Below, piece by piece: positions 25,972 to 40,413 of a stretch of DNA of 64,000 nt. This DNA is from Streptomyces capitiformicae (GTDB lineage: Bacteria; Actinomycetota; Actinomycetes; Streptomycetales; Streptomycetaceae). The translations under genes and the position numbers were made by a program. The stretch spans positions 8,501,486 to 8,565,485 of the forward strand of contig NZ_CP022161.1 of assembly GCF_002214185.1 (NCBI RefSeq). The letters are read 5' to 3'. The notes under the pieces are model-generated. The model ran no database searches. It saw nothing but the letters and a program-made list of their open reading frames with translations, and had not been told where the DNA came from. Position 1 is the stretch's first letter; every line of letters starts with the position of its first letter.

Positions 25972-26639
25972 CGGCCCCTGACGCGGGGCGTGGCATATGG
26001 GACGGGGAAGAGACGCGGACCTTCACAGGGCTTCCGCGTGACACCTTTCGCATCCTCCACGTCAGCACCGGCAACGTCTGCCGCTCGCCGATCACCGAGC
26101 GGTTGACCCGGCATGCCCTCGCGGACCGGCTCGGGGATCCGCTGTGGGGCGGCCTGGTCGTCGAGAGCGCGGGGACCTGGGGGCACGAGGGGGCGCCCAT
26201 GGAGGCGAACGCGGAGGCGGTGCTCGCGGACTTCGGCGCGGACGCCTCCGGCTTCACGGGGCGGGAACTGCTGGACGAGCACGTGATCATGGCCGACCTG
26301 GTGCTGACCGCGACCCGTGACCACCGGGCCCAGGTCATCTCCATGGGCCACTCGGCCGGCCTGCGTACCTTCACCCTGAAGGAGTTCACCCGTCTCGTCC
26401 GGGCCATCGACCCGACGACCCTGCCGCCGCTGGAGGAGGGCATGGTCGTACGCGCGCGTGCGCTGGTGCGTGCCGCGGCCGCTCTACGCGGGTGGCTTCT
26501 CGCGCCGACCGCGGAAGCGGACGAGGTCCACGACCCGTACGGGGCGCCATTGCCTTTCTTCCGGTCGGTGGGGGACGAGATACAGCAGGCGCTGGATCCG
26601 GTGGTGACGGCTTTGACGGGGGTTCCTGCGCGGGCTTGA
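25968..26639 (+). CDS. Low-molecular-weight protein-tyrosine-phosphatase-like protein lacking the catalytic Cys
   Basis: The 223-residue protein has the LMW-PTPase fold. The P-loop reads V-S-T-G-N-V-C-R-S-P, where the family normally has V-C-x-G-N-x-C-R-S. The first Cys, the nucleophile, is Ser here. The second Cys, Arg and the D-P-Y general-acid loop are kept. It may therefore bind phosphotyrosine or act as a pseudoenzyme. TTG 25968 overlaps the tsaC stop (TTGA). Its last 106 bp are duplicated downstream (26743-26848). TsaC and PTP-like genes are often neighbours in actinomycetes. Confidence 0.85.
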   Translation: MTAPDAGRGIWDGEETRTFTGLPRDTFRILHVSTGNVCRSPITERLTRHALADRLGDPLWGGLVVESAGTWGHEGAPMEANAEAVLADFGADASGFTGRELLDEHVIMADLVLTATRDHRAQVISMGHSAGLRTFTLKEFTRLVRAIDPTTLPPLEEGMVVRARALVRAAAALRGWLLAPTAEADEVHDPYGAPLPFFRSVGDEIQQALDPVVTALTGVPARA

Positions 26640-26848
26640 TGCCGGGCGTGGGGCGGCTCGGTGGACGGAGTCCGGCGCTGCGTCTCGAAGCCGGGAGGCC
26701 CGCCAGGGCCGAGCGTCGCGAGGGGCGCGTTGGGGATTGGGTCCCGTACGGGGCGCCGTTGCCTTTCTTCCGGTCGGTGGGGGACGAGATACAGCAGGCG
26801 CTGGATCCGGTGGTGACGGCGCTTACGGGAGTGCCCGCTCGGGCCTAG
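26534..26848 (+). repeat. Direct 106-bp duplication of the phosphatase gene 3' end
   Basis: Bases 26534-26639 (end of the phosphatase gene with TGA) recur at 26743-26848 with TAG. The first 70 bases have one mismatch and the last 31 about ten. Every difference is synonymous and the final 34 residues are identical. The copy has no promoter or start of its own and is probably not translated as such. The 103 bp between the copies are GC-rich and without an obvious gene. Confidence 0.9.
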
Positions 26849-26851
26849 CTA

Positions 26852-26903
26852 GGGGCCTTCTGATGGATCTCCGCGACGCCGCGGAGATCCATCAGAAGGG
26901 CCC
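26852..26903. terminator. Long hairpin terminator before glyA
   Basis: A 24-bp near-perfect stem (left 26852-26875, right 26880-26903) closes on an ACGC loop with one mismatch. It directly follows the duplicated phosphatase tail, so it probably ends the prfA-to-phosphatase operon. Confidence 0.9.
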
Positions 26904-26974
26904 TAACACCGGGCGGGTCGCGACGCACGCGCCTACATTGGTCGTACGTCATCGTCGACGCCCCGGAGTTCGCC

Positions 26975-28213
26975 ATGTCGGTCACCCCTGTCCTAGAGGC
27001 CGATGTCCTGCGGCGGCAGGACCCCGAGCTGGCTGACATCCTGCTCGCTGAGTTGGATCGGCAGTCGACGACGCTCCAGCTCATCGCCGCTGAGAACTTC
27101 ACCTCGCCGGCCGTGCTGGCCGCACTCGGGTCGCCGCTGGCGAACAAGTACGCCGAGGGCTATCCGGGCGCTCGGCACCACGGTGGCTGCGAGATCGTCG
27201 ACGTCGCCGAGCGGCTGGCCGTGGAGCGGGCCAAGGCGCTGTTCGGCGCCGATCACGCCAACGTGCAGTCGCACTCGGGGTCTTCGGCGGTGCTCGCCGC
27301 GTACGCCGCCCTGCTGCGCCCCGGTGACACGGTGCTGGCGATGGGGCTGCACTTCGGCGGCCATCTCACGCACGGGTCGCCCGCGAACTTCTCCGGCCGC
27401 TGGTTCGACTTCGTCGGCTACGGCGTCGAGGCCGAGTCGGGGCTCATCGACCACGAGCAGGTCCGCACCCTGGCCCGTACCCGCCGCCCCAAGGCCATCG
27501 TGTGCGGGTCGATCGCCTATCCGCGCCACATCGACTACGCGTTCTTCAGGGACGTCGCGGACGAGGTCGGGGCCTACCTCATCGCCGACGCCGCCCACCC
27601 CATCGGGCTCGTCGCCGGGGGCGCGGCGCCCAGCCCGGTGCCGTACGCCGATGTGGTCTGCGCCACCACCCACAAGGTGCTGCGCGGTCCGCGCGGCGGG
27701 ATGCTGCTGTGCGGGAGCGAGCTGGCCGAGCGCGTCGACCGGGCGGTGTTCCCGTTCACGCAGGGCGGCGCGCAGATGCACACCATCGCCGCGAAGGCCG
27801 TCGCGTTCGGGGAGGCGGCAACACCGGCGTTCACCGCGTACGCCCATCAGGTGGTCGCCAACGCGCGCGTGCTGGGGGAGGGGCTGGCCAGGGAGGGCCT
27901 CGTCGTCATCACCGGTGGCACCGACACCCATCTGCTCACCGTCGATCCCGCGCCACTCGGCGTCGACGGCCGAACCGCCCGCGGCCGGCTCGCCGCCGCG
28001 GGAATCGTGCTGGACTGCTGCGCGCTGCCGCACGGTGACGCCCGCGGACTGCGGCTCGGCACGGCCGCGCTGACCACACAGGGCATGGGCGAGGCGGAGA
28101 TGTCCCAGCTCGCAGCGGTGTTCGCAGGGGTCCTGCGGGACGGCCCGGACACGCGGAAGGCGCGTGAAGAAGTGCGGGATCTCGCCGGAAGATTTCCGCC
28201 GTATCCGCGCTGA
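26975..28213 (+). CDS. glyA: Serine hydroxymethyltransferase
   Basis: The 412-residue PLP enzyme interconverts serine and glycine and loads tetrahydrofolate with a one-carbon unit. The PLP Lys is in C-A-T-T-H-K-V-L-R-G-P-R-G-G (about 233). N-terminal L-I-A-A-E-N-F-T-S and N-K-Y-A-E-G-Y-P-G match the family. ATG 26975 starts it; it is a single gene after a strong terminator. Streptomyces often has a second glyA elsewhere. Confidence 0.96.
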   Translation: MSVTPVLEADVLRRQDPELADILLAELDRQSTTLQLIAAENFTSPAVLAALGSPLANKYAEGYPGARHHGGCEIVDVAERLAVERAKALFGADHANVQSHSGSSAVLAAYAALLRPGDTVLAMGLHFGGHLTHGSPANFSGRWFDFVGYGVEAESGLIDHEQVRTLARTRRPKAIVCGSIAYPRHIDYAFFRDVADEVGAYLIADAAHPIGLVAGGAAPSPVPYADVVCATTHKVLRGPRGGMLLCGSELAERVDRAVFPFTQGGAQMHTIAAKAVAFGEAATPAFTAYAHQVVANARVLGEGLAREGLVVITGGTDTHLLTVDPAPLGVDGRTARGRLAAAGIVLDCCALPHGDARGLRLGTAALTTQGMGEAEMSQLAAVFAGVLRDGPDTRKAREEVRDLAGRFPPYPR

Positions 28214-28342
28214 GGTGGGGTAGACGCACCACCGGACACATCATCACGTGCAACCATCGTCGCTACCCGGAAGTCCCCAACCATATGCGCGCATCGCTAG
28301 GGTGTGGGGCTGAGATGGCCAGCGAGACCTGTGGGGAAGCCC

Positions 28343-29632
28343 GTGCGTGAATACCTCCTGACGCTCTGCATCACGGCCGCGGTGACGTACCTGCTGACAG
28401 GACCGGTACGGAAGTTCGCGATCGTGGCCGGAGCCATGCCGGAGATCCGTGCGCGCGACGTCCACCGCGAACCCACACCCCGCCTCGGCGGCATCGCGAT
28501 GTTCTTCGGTCTGTGCTCCGGACTGCTGGTCGCCGACCACCTGACCAACCTCGGCAAGGTCTTCGCCGACTCCAACGAACCGCGTGCGCTGCTCTCCGGT
28601 GCCGCGCTGATCTGGCTCATCGGCGTCCTGGACGACAAGTTCGAGATCGACGCGCTGATCAAGCTCGGCGGGCAGATGATCGCCGCGGGCGTCATGGTCA
28701 TGCAGGGTCTGACGATCCTGTGGCTGCCCATCCCGGGTGTCGGCATCGTGGCGCTCACTCAGTGGCAGGGCACGCTGCTGACGGTCGCCCTGGTCGTCAT
28801 CACCATCAACGCGGTCAACTTCGTCGACGGCCTCGACGGTCTCGCGGCCGGCATGGTCTGCATCGCCTCGGGCGCGTTCTTCATGTACGCCTACCGCCTC
28901 TGGTACAGCTACGGCATCGAGGCCGCCGCCCCCGCCACCCTTTTCGCGGCCGTCCTGATGGGCATGTGCCTGGGCTTCCTGCCGCACAACATGCACCCCG
29001 CGCGGATCTTCATGGGCGACTCCGGCTCGATGCTGATCGGCCTGGTGCTGGCGGCCGGCGCGATCTCGGTCACGGGGCAGGTCGACCCGGACGTGATGGG
29101 CCTGTACGGCTCCGAGCGCAGCACGGTCTACGCGATGGTCCCGGTCTACATCCCGCTGCTGATGCCGCTCACCATCATCGCGATCCCGGCGGCGGACCTG
29201 ATCCTCGCGATCGTGCGACGCACCTGGCGCGGCCAGTCCCCGTTCGCCGCCGACCGCGGGCATCTGCACCACCGGCTGCTGGAGGTCGGGCACTCGCACA
29301 GCCGGGCCGTGCTGATCATGTACTTCTGGTCGGCGGTCATCGCCTTCGGCGCCCTCGCCTACACCGTGAACTCGGCGTCCATGTGGATTGTCCTCGCCAT
29401 CGCCATGCTCAGCGGCGTCGGTCTCTTCCTGCTCCTGCTGCCCCGCTTCACCCCCCGAGCCCCCCGCTGGGCAGAGGCGTTCGTCCCGCCCCGCTACCGC
29501 CGCCGCAAGGCCGCCACCCCGGAGACCGCCCTCCAGCCCACCCCCGACTGGACCCCGTCCCTCAACGGCGCCACCGCACTCGGCGCCCGGCCCAAGGACG
29601 AGCAACCCAGCCCGGCGGGTGCACGGCGCTGA
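28343..29632 (+). CDS. wecA: Undecaprenyl-phosphate GlcNAc-1-phosphate transferase (MraY/WecA family)
   Basis: The 429-residue polytopic membrane enzyme has about ten to eleven helices. Catalytic loops contain R-E-P-T-P-R-L-G-G, I-G-V-L-D-D-K, N-F-V-D-G-L-D-G-L-A and D-R-G-H-L-H-H-R-L. It should transfer GlcNAc-1-P (or a related sugar) to the polyprenyl carrier, starting wall glycopolymer synthesis. GTG 28343 follows GGGGAAG. It is adjacent to the atp genes in many actinobacteria. Confidence 0.93.
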   Translation: MREYLLTLCITAAVTYLLTGPVRKFAIVAGAMPEIRARDVHREPTPRLGGIAMFFGLCSGLLVADHLTNLGKVFADSNEPRALLSGAALIWLIGVLDDKFEIDALIKLGGQMIAAGVMVMQGLTILWLPIPGVGIVALTQWQGTLLTVALVVITINAVNFVDGLDGLAAGMVCIASGAFFMYAYRLWYSYGIEAAAPATLFAAVLMGMCLGFLPHNMHPARIFMGDSGSMLIGLVLAAGAISVTGQVDPDVMGLYGSERSTVYAMVPVYIPLLMPLTIIAIPAADLILAIVRRTWRGQSPFAADRGHLHHRLLEVGHSHSRAVLIMYFWSAVIAFGALAYTVNSASMWIVLAIAMLSGVGLFLLLLPRFTPRAPRWAEAFVPPRYRRRKAATPETALQPTPDWTPSLNGATALGARPKDEQPSPAGARR

Positions 29633-29966
29633 GATCCAGGCTGACGTCAAGTTGCTGACGGCAAGGTAAGAATCTGACTAACGCTTTGCCGATCGCATGC
29701 AAGAGGCTGGCAGGGCAAATGGGTCTTATACCAGACAAGTCGGCGCTGAAACCGCACGGATGGGCAGGTTCACTCTCATGTGTGACACCGAGCACACCGT
29801 TCAGGTAAAGACCTCATCAAATAGTTTGTGATACGGTTCACGAGAACCCGGGATGGAGCCGAAGAGCCGCAGCGCGACGGTCCACAGGCGTGAGATTTCC
29901 GCTCGCCCCCGGGGACTACGCTCGTCCATGACGACACCTGCCCCCTTAGTAAGCGGAGTTGCCGCC
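29633..29966. promoter_or_regulatory. Less GC-rich region upstream of the atp cluster
   Basis: The 334 bp are notably A/T-rich, especially 29780-29860 with AAATAGTTTGTGATACGGTT. This is the likely site of the main atp promoter(s); the exact -35/-10 is not clear. No coding ORF is convincing, although the frame of atpI runs open from 29853. Confidence 0.55.
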
Positions 29967-30404
29967 ATGCCGTCCAATGACGCCCGGATCCTCCTTCAGG
30001 CCGCCGTACCCACGGCTGCCGCCGGCGCGATCGCCGCTGTTGTCAGCGGTGTGGTCGTCGGAGGCAAGGGGGCTGTCGGCGCCGTGGTCGCGGCGGTGAT
30101 CACGATCCTCTTCATGGGAATCGGGCTCTACGTTCTGCAGCGCACCGCCAAATCGCTTCCTCACCTGTTCCAGATGATGGGCTTGATGCTCTACGCAGCA
30201 CAAATTCTGCTGCTGTTCATCTTCATGGCCGCGTTCAAGAACACCACGCTGTTCCACCCCAGGGCCTTCGCGTTCACGCTCGTCGCCACCACCCTCGTGT
30301 GGATCGGCGCCCAGACCCGCGCGCACATGAAGGCCAAGATCCTCTACGTCGAACCCGATTCCTCGACGGGCAACAAGCCCGAAAAATCGGGGCACTCGTC
30401 GTGA
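29967..30404 (+). CDS. atpI: ATP synthase assembly protein I-like membrane protein
   Basis: A 145-residue protein with four hydrophobic helices and a hydrophilic C-terminus. It precedes atpB as atpI does in most atp operons, and it has weak similarity to AtpI. AtpI is not essential and may aid c-ring assembly. ATG 29967 has AAGCGGAG 9 bp upstream; ATG 29928 in the same frame (13 residues longer) is an alternative. Confidence 0.75.
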   Translation: MPSNDARILLQAAVPTAAAGAIAAVVSGVVVGGKGAVGAVVAAVITILFMGIGLYVLQRTAKSLPHLFQMMGLMLYAAQILLLFIFMAAFKNTTLFHPRAFAFTLVATTLVWIGAQTRAHMKAKILYVEPDSSTGNKPEKSGHSS

Positions 30405-30629
30405 GGGGTAGGGCCGGGATAAGCGTCCGCAGGAGATCCTGCTATCGTCCGGTGCCAACTGCGGCATCGCGGGCGCGGGCAATCGAGCTGACGCCTGCCC
30501 TAGTGCGAGGCTCGATGCCCCACAGCCGCCCTCACATCCGTAACACCAGTCCAGTGCCGACCCGCGGCTGTGCGCCGCGCCGACACAACGAGGTTGCCGT
30601 ACCCATGCGCCACGCTGAAGGAGCCCGCG

Positions 30630-31774
<1,145 letters not shown>

Positions 31775-31815
31775 CCCGGTTCGTCGGACCGCCCCTTTCG
31801 ACGAAAGGCACTGAC

Positions 31816-32361
31816 ATGAGCCACCTGGTTCACCTCGCGGCTGGGGAGGCCGAAAACCCTCTCATCCCGCCGATCCCAGAGCTCGTCATCGGCCTGCTCG
31901 CCTTCGTAATCGTCCTCGGCTTCCTCGCCAAGAAGCTCCTTCCGAACATCAACAAGGTTCTGGAAGAGCGCCGCGACTCCATCGAGGGCGGCATCCAGCG
32001 GGCCGATGACCTGCAGCAGGAAGCCCAGAGCGTCCTGGAGCAGTACAAGGCCCAGCTCGCCGAGGCCCGGCACGAGGCCGCGCGGCTGCGCCAGGAGGCG
32101 CAGGAGCAGGGTGCCGCGCTCATCGCCGAGATGCGCGCCGAGGGCCAGCGGCAGCGTGAGGAGATCATCGCCGCCGGTCACACGCAGCTGGACGCCGACC
32201 GCAAGGCCGCCGCTTCCGCGCTGCGTCAGGACGTGGGCAAGCTCGCCACCGACCTGGCCGGCAAGCTCGTCGGCGAGTCCCTCGAGGACCACGCCCGGCA
32301 GAGCCGCGTGATCGACCGCTTCCTCGACGACCTCGAGGAGAAGGCCGAGGCCACGCGATGA
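31816..32361 (+). CDS. atpF: F0F1 ATP synthase subunit b
   Basis: The 181-residue peripheral-stalk protein has an N-terminal membrane helix (I-P-E-L-V-I-G-L-L-A-F-V-I-V-L-G-F) and a long Ala/Glu/Arg/Gln-rich helix that dimerises. An ATGA overlap joins its stop to atpH, so these stalk subunits are made together. Confidence 0.96.
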   Translation: MSHLVHLAAGEAENPLIPPIPELVIGLLAFVIVLGFLAKKLLPNINKVLEERRDSIEGGIQRADDLQQEAQSVLEQYKAQLAEARHEAARLRQEAQEQGAALIAEMRAEGQRQREEIIAAGHTQLDADRKAAASALRQDVGKLATDLAGKLVGESLEDHARQSRVIDRFLDDLEEKAEATR

Positions 32362-33173
32362 ACGGAGCGAGCCGCGAGGCCCTGGCAGCCGCACGTGAGC
32401 GTCTCGACGCGCTGACGGACTCCACGTCCGTGGACGCGACCTCGCTCGCCGACGAGCTGGCCGCCGTCACCGCGCTGCTCGACCGCGAGGTGTCGCTGCG
32501 TCGGGTCCTCACCGACCCGGCGCAGGCCGGCGAGGCCAAGGCCGAACTGGCCGGGCGCATCCTCGGCGGCCAGGTCAGCGGGACCACCGCCGACCTGGTG
32601 TCCGGCATGGTGCGTTCCCGCTGGTCGCAGTCGCGCGACCTGGTGGACGCGCTGGAGGAGCTGGCGGACCTCGCCGACCTCACCGCCGCGCAGAAGTCGG
32701 GCACGCTCGACGACGTCGAGGACGAGCTGTTCCGGTTCGGCCGGATCGTCTCCTCCAACACCGAGCTGCGGGCCGCGCTGACCAACCGTGCCGCCGGCGC
32801 CTCCGCCAAGGGCGAGCTGCTGCGCAGCCTGCTCGGCGGCCGTGCCAAGGCCACCACCGAGCGTCTGGTGACGCGCCTTGTGACCGCGCCGCGTGGACGT
32901 AGCCTGGAGGCGGGACTCGAGTCCCTGTCCAAGCTCGCCGCCGAGCGTCGGGACCGCATGGTCGCCGTCGTCACCTCGGCCGTCCCGCTGAGCGACACCC
33001 AGAAGCAGCGCCTCGGCGCCGCCCTGGCGAAGCTTTACGGCCGGCCGATGCACCTCAACCTCGACGTGGACCCCGAGGTCCTGGGCGGGATCCGGGTGCA
33101 GGTGGGCGACGAGATCATCAACGGCTCGATCGCGGACCGACTCGAGGACGCCAGCCGCCGACTGGCGAGCTAG
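32358..33173 (+). CDS. atpH: F0F1 ATP synthase subunit delta
   Basis: The 271-residue subunit is long, as in actinobacteria, compared with about 177 in E. coli. The C-terminal half has the conserved delta pattern [17 protein letters not shown]. The N-terminal half adds extra helical sequence. It connects the b-stalk to the top of F1. It starts within atpF's stop. Confidence 0.96.
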   Translation: MNGASREALAAARERLDALTDSTSVDATSLADELAAVTALLDREVSLRRVLTDPAQAGEAKAELAGRILGGQVSGTTADLVSGMVRSRWSQSRDLVDALEELADLADLTAAQKSGTLDDVEDELFRFGRIVSSNTELRAALTNRAAGASAKGELLRSLLGGRAKATTERLVTRLVTAPRGRSLEAGLESLSKLAAERRDRMVAVVTSAVPLSDTQKQRLGAALAKLYGRPMHLNLDVDPEVLGGIRVQVGDEIINGSIADRLEDASRRLAS

Positions 33174-33294
33174 CGGCAACTTCATAGCAGTACGTACTTA
33201 CGGCCCTGGTTGGGCCGTGCAGAAGAATCCTGGGGGTCGCCCCCAGACCCCCAAAGTGAAACTTCGGGCCCAACAAGGAGAGCAGGGAACCCAG

Positions 33295-34893
33295 ATGGCG
33301 GAGCTCACGATCCGGCCGGAGGAGATCCGGGACGCGCTGGAGAACTTCGTCCAGTCGTACAAGCCGGACGCGGCCTCGCGCGAGGAGGTCGGTACGGTCA
33401 CCCTTGCCGGCGACGGCATCGCGAAGGTCGAGGGTCTGCCCTCGGCCATGGCCAACGAACTGCTGAAGTTCGAGGACGGCACCCTCGGCCTCGCGCTCAA
33501 CCTGGAAGAGCGCGAGATCGGCGCCATCGTCCTCGGTGAGTTCAGCGGCATCGAGGAGGGTCAGCCGGTCACCCGTACCGGCGAGGTCCTGTCGGTCGCC
33601 GTGGGCGAGGGCTACCTCGGCCGCGTCGTCGACCCTCTCGGCAACCCGATCGACGGCCTCGGCGAGATCGAGACGTCCGGCCGCCGCGCCCTCGAGCTGC
33701 AGGCCCCGGGCGTCATGGCCCGTAAGTCGGTGCACGAGCCGATGGAGACCGGCTACAAGGCCGTCGACGCGATGACGCCGATCGGCCGTGGTCAGCGTCA
33801 GCTGATCATCGGTGACCGCCAGACCGGCAAGACCGCCCTGGCCGTCGACACGATCATCAACCAGCGCGACAACTGGCGCTCCGGCGACCCGAAGAAGCAG
33901 GTTCGCTGCGTCTACGTCGCCATCGGCCAGAAGGGCTCGACCATCGCGTCGGTCCGCCGCGCGCTGGAGGAGAACGGCGCGCTCGAGTACACGACCATCG
34001 TCGCCGCCCCGGCGTCCGACCCGGCCGGCTTCAAGTACCTGGCGCCGTACACCGGTTCGGCCATCGGCCAGCAGTGGATGTACGAGGGCAAGCACGTCCT
34101 CATCATCTTCGACGACCTCTCGAAGCAGGCCGACGCCTACCGCGCCGTGTCCCTGCTGCTGCGCCGCCCGCCGGGCCGCGAGGCCTACCCGGGTGACGTC
34201 TTCTACCTGCACTCCCGTCTGCTGGAGCGCTGCGCGAAGCTCTCCGACGACATGGGCGCGGGCTCGATGACCGGTCTGCCGATCGTCGAGACCAAGGCCA
34301 ACGACGTCTCGGCGTTCATCCCGACCAACGTCATCTCCATCACCGACGGCCAGTGCTTCCTGGAGTCGGACCTCTTCAACGCCGGTCAGCGTCCCGCGCT
34401 GAACGTCGGTATCTCCGTCTCCCGAGTCGGTGGTTCCGCCCAGCACAAGGCGATGAAGCAGGTCTCCGGCCGTCTGCGCGTGGACCTCGCCCAGTTCCGT
34501 GAGCTGGAGGCGTTCGCCGCCTTCGGTTCCGACCTGGACGCCGCGTCCAAGGCCCAGCTGGAGCGCGGCCAGCGCATGGTCGAGCTGCTGAAGCAGGCCC
34601 AGTACGAGCCGATGTCCACCGAGGACCAGGTCGTCTCCGTGTGGGCCGGCACCACCGGCAAGATGGACGACGTGCCGGTCGCCGACATCCGCCGCTTCGA
34701 GAAGGAGCTCCTGGAGTACCTGCACCGCAAGGAGCAGGGCCTCATGACCTCCATCAAGGAGGGTGGCAAGCTCTCGGACGACACGCTGACCGCTGTCGCC
34801 GACGCGATCGCCGACTTCAAGAAGCAGTTCGAGACCGCGGACGGCAAGCTGCTCGGCGAGGACGCTCCGGCGACCGTCAACGTCTCCAAGTGA
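33295..34893 (+). CDS. atpA: F0F1 ATP synthase subunit alpha
   Basis: The 532-residue nucleotide-binding, regulatory F1 subunit has Walker A G-D-R-Q-T-G-K-T and the later [14 protein letters not shown]. The length is close to the family norm. ATG 33295 follows an AAGGAGAG-like site in a 121-bp spacer that also contains a short poly-C/A stretch. Confidence 0.98.
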   Translation: MAELTIRPEEIRDALENFVQSYKPDAASREEVGTVTLAGDGIAKVEGLPSAMANELLKFEDGTLGLALNLEEREIGAIVLGEFSGIEEGQPVTRTGEVLSVAVGEGYLGRVVDPLGNPIDGLGEIETSGRRALELQAPGVMARKSVHEPMETGYKAVDAMTPIGRGQRQLIIGDRQTGKTALAVDTIINQRDNWRSGDPKKQVRCVYVAIGQKGSTIASVRRALEENGALEYTTIVAAPASDPAGFKYLAPYTGSAIGQQWMYEGKHVLIIFDDLSKQADAYRAVSLLLRRPPGREAYPGDVFYLHSRLLERCAKLSDDMGAGSMTGLPIVETKANDVSAFIPTNVISITDGQCFLESDLFNAGQRPALNVGISVSRVGGSAQHKAMKQVSGRLRVDLAQFRELEAFAAFGSDLDAASKAQLERGQRMVELLKQAQYEPMSTEDQVVSVWAGTTGKMDDVPVADIRRFEKELLEYLHRKEQGLMTSIKEGGKLSDDTLTAVADAIADFKKQFETADGKLLGEDAPATVNVSK

Positions 34894-34914
34894 CGTAAGG
34901 AAGGGACCTGACTC

Positions 34915-37265
<2,351 letters not shown>

Positions 37266-37394
37266 CGTCGGGCACTCGTGGCGGAGAGGGGCGAGACCAG
37301 CACCTCGTGGGGTGCGTCCCGCCCCTCTTCGCACTCCATCTAGAATTGACCCAACACCCGGCGGAGGCGCCGGGTGGTGACCCGAGGAGCCACC

Positions 37395-37769
37395 TTGGCT
37401 GCTGAGCTGCACGTCGCGCTGGTCGCGGCCGACCGAGAGGTCTGGTCGGGCCGGGCCACCCTGGTCGTCGCGCGCACCACGTCCGGCGACATCGGCGTCA
37501 TGCCCGGTCACCAGCCGCTGCTCGGTGTGCTGGAGTCGGGCCCGGTGACCATCCGTACGAGTGATGGCGGCACGGTCGTCGTCGCCGTGCACGGCGGTTT
37601 CATCTCGTTCGCGGACAACAAGCTGTCCCTGCTGGCCGAGGTCGCCGAGCTGGCCGACGAGATCGACGTCCAGCGTGCGGAGCGGGAGCTGGAGCGCGCG
37701 AAGGCGGAGGGCGACGCCGCCGCCGAGCGCCGCGCGGATGTCCGACTGCGGACGGTGTCGGCGCGCTGA
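37395..37769 (+). CDS. atpC: F0F1 ATP synthase subunit epsilon
   Basis: The 124-residue subunit has the N-terminal beta-sandwich (L-H-V-A-L-V-A-A-D-R and G-D-I-G-V-M-P-G-H) and a C-terminal helical pair. TTG 37395 is taken because CGAGGAG lies 7 bp before it. It ends the operon. Confidence 0.96.
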   Translation: MAAELHVALVAADREVWSGRATLVVARTTSGDIGVMPGHQPLLGVLESGPVTIRTSDGGTVVVAVHGGFISFADNKLSLLAEVAELADEIDVQRAERELERAKAEGDAAAERRADVRLRTVSAR

Positions 37770-37794
37770 GCCCGCACACCGTGTGATGCTGTAT

Positions 37795-37846
37795 CTCAGC
37801 CGCGGCTGGGTCTGGATGAGTTCATCCCGACCCAGCCGCGGCTGAG
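37795..37846. terminator. Very long hairpin terminator of the atp operon
   Basis: The 18-bp perfect stem CTCAGCCGCGGCTGGGTC (37795-37812) pairs with 37829-37846. The 16-base loop can add a further GGATGA/TCATCC stem. TTTTTT comes 13 bp later, at 37859-37864. It is the strongest terminator in the window. Confidence 0.95.
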
Positions 37847-37902
37847 GCAAATGTGGGTGTTTTTTACGTTCCATTACCTAGGAGACGAGGAGGTCGGTGT
37901 CG

Positions 37903-38355
37903 ATGGTCCTCGCTCTGACTGTGTGCGGGTCGGTGATCGCGCTCGTGGTGGTGGGGCTCTTCGTCTTCGGACTGCGCCGCCGTCTCATCCAGCGCTCCGG
38001 CGGCACCTTCGACTGCAGCCTGCGCTGGAACGCCCCCGAGAAACCCGGCGAGGACGAGAACGGCAAGGGCTGGGGTTACGGCGTCGCCCGCTACAACGGC
38101 GACCGCGTCGAATGGTTCCGCGTCTTCTCGTACTCCCCCCGCCCGCGCCGCGTCCTGGAGCGCTCGGCGATCGAGGTCGCCGGGCGCCGTACCCCGGAGG
38201 GCGAGGAGGAGCTGGCGCTGCTCTCCGACCATGTGATCCTCGCGTGTCTGCACCGCGGGACCCGTCTTGAGCTGGCGATGAGCGAGGACGCGCTGACCGG
38301 TTTCCTCGCGTGGCTGGAGGCAGCCCCGCCCGGACAGCGAGTGAATGTGGCGTAG
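37903..38355 (+). CDS. DUF2550 membrane protein
   Basis: A 150-residue protein with one N-terminal membrane helix (A-L-T-V-C-G-S-V-I-A-L-V-V-V-G-L) and a soluble domain with C-S-L-R-W, W-G-Y-G-V-A-R-Y and W-F-R-V-F-S. This matches the DUF2550 family, which follows the ATP synthase operon in many actinobacteria. ATG 37903 is preferred because GAGGAGG lies 9-10 bp upstream. The function is unknown. Confidence 0.85.
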   Translation: MVLALTVCGSVIALVVVGLFVFGLRRRLIQRSGGTFDCSLRWNAPEKPGEDENGKGWGYGVARYNGDRVEWFRVFSYSPRPRRVLERSAIEVAGRRTPEGEEELALLSDHVILACLHRGTRLELAMSEDALTGFLAWLEAAPPGQRVNVA

Positions 38356-38370
38356 CCACATTCACTCGCT
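38336..38370. terminator. Palindromic terminator overlapping a stop codon
   Basis: The perfect 16-bp stem AGCGAGTGAATGTGGC (38336-38351) pairs with 38355-38370 over the loop GTA. The TAG stop of the DUF2550 gene (38353-38355) lies in the loop. It is between convergent genes and can work for both. Confidence 0.85.
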
Positions 38371-38437
38371 GGGTGGGGGTCCCCCCGGACGAAGTCTGGG
38401 GGGCGTCAACGCGGCATGATCTTTCCGACAGCGAGTC

Positions 38438-40264
<1,827 letters not shown>

Positions 40265-40328
40265 GTGCGCCTCCTTGTGTGGGTGAGTGGTCGCGGGCAT
40301 GACATGCCGCGGTGCCGCGAGAATAGAA

Positions 40329-40361
40329 AGGTCTGGACCATAGGTCAATGGGTCTGGACCA
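40329..40361 (-). promoter_or_regulatory. Two 12-bp chitinase-promoter repeats (DasR-responsive type)
   Basis: On the minus strand, TGGTCCAGACCC (40350-40361) and TGGTCCAGACCT (40329-40340) are direct repeats 21 bp apart. They match the known Streptomyces chitinase direct repeats and the DasR dre core TGGTCTAGACC. Through them, N-acetylglucosamine-type signals relieve repression of chi genes. Assignment rests on the motif; binding is not shown here. Confidence 0.85.
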
Positions 40362-40413
40362 GTTGGCTGTCCGGTAGGCGTACGGCGGCGTACGGCGTGC
40401 CCGCGAGTGCGCC

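Noticed and set aside
29853..29966. Upstream extension of the atpI frame
   Set aside because: The extra residues are hydrophilic and poorly AtpI-like, and the ribosome site favours ATG 29967.
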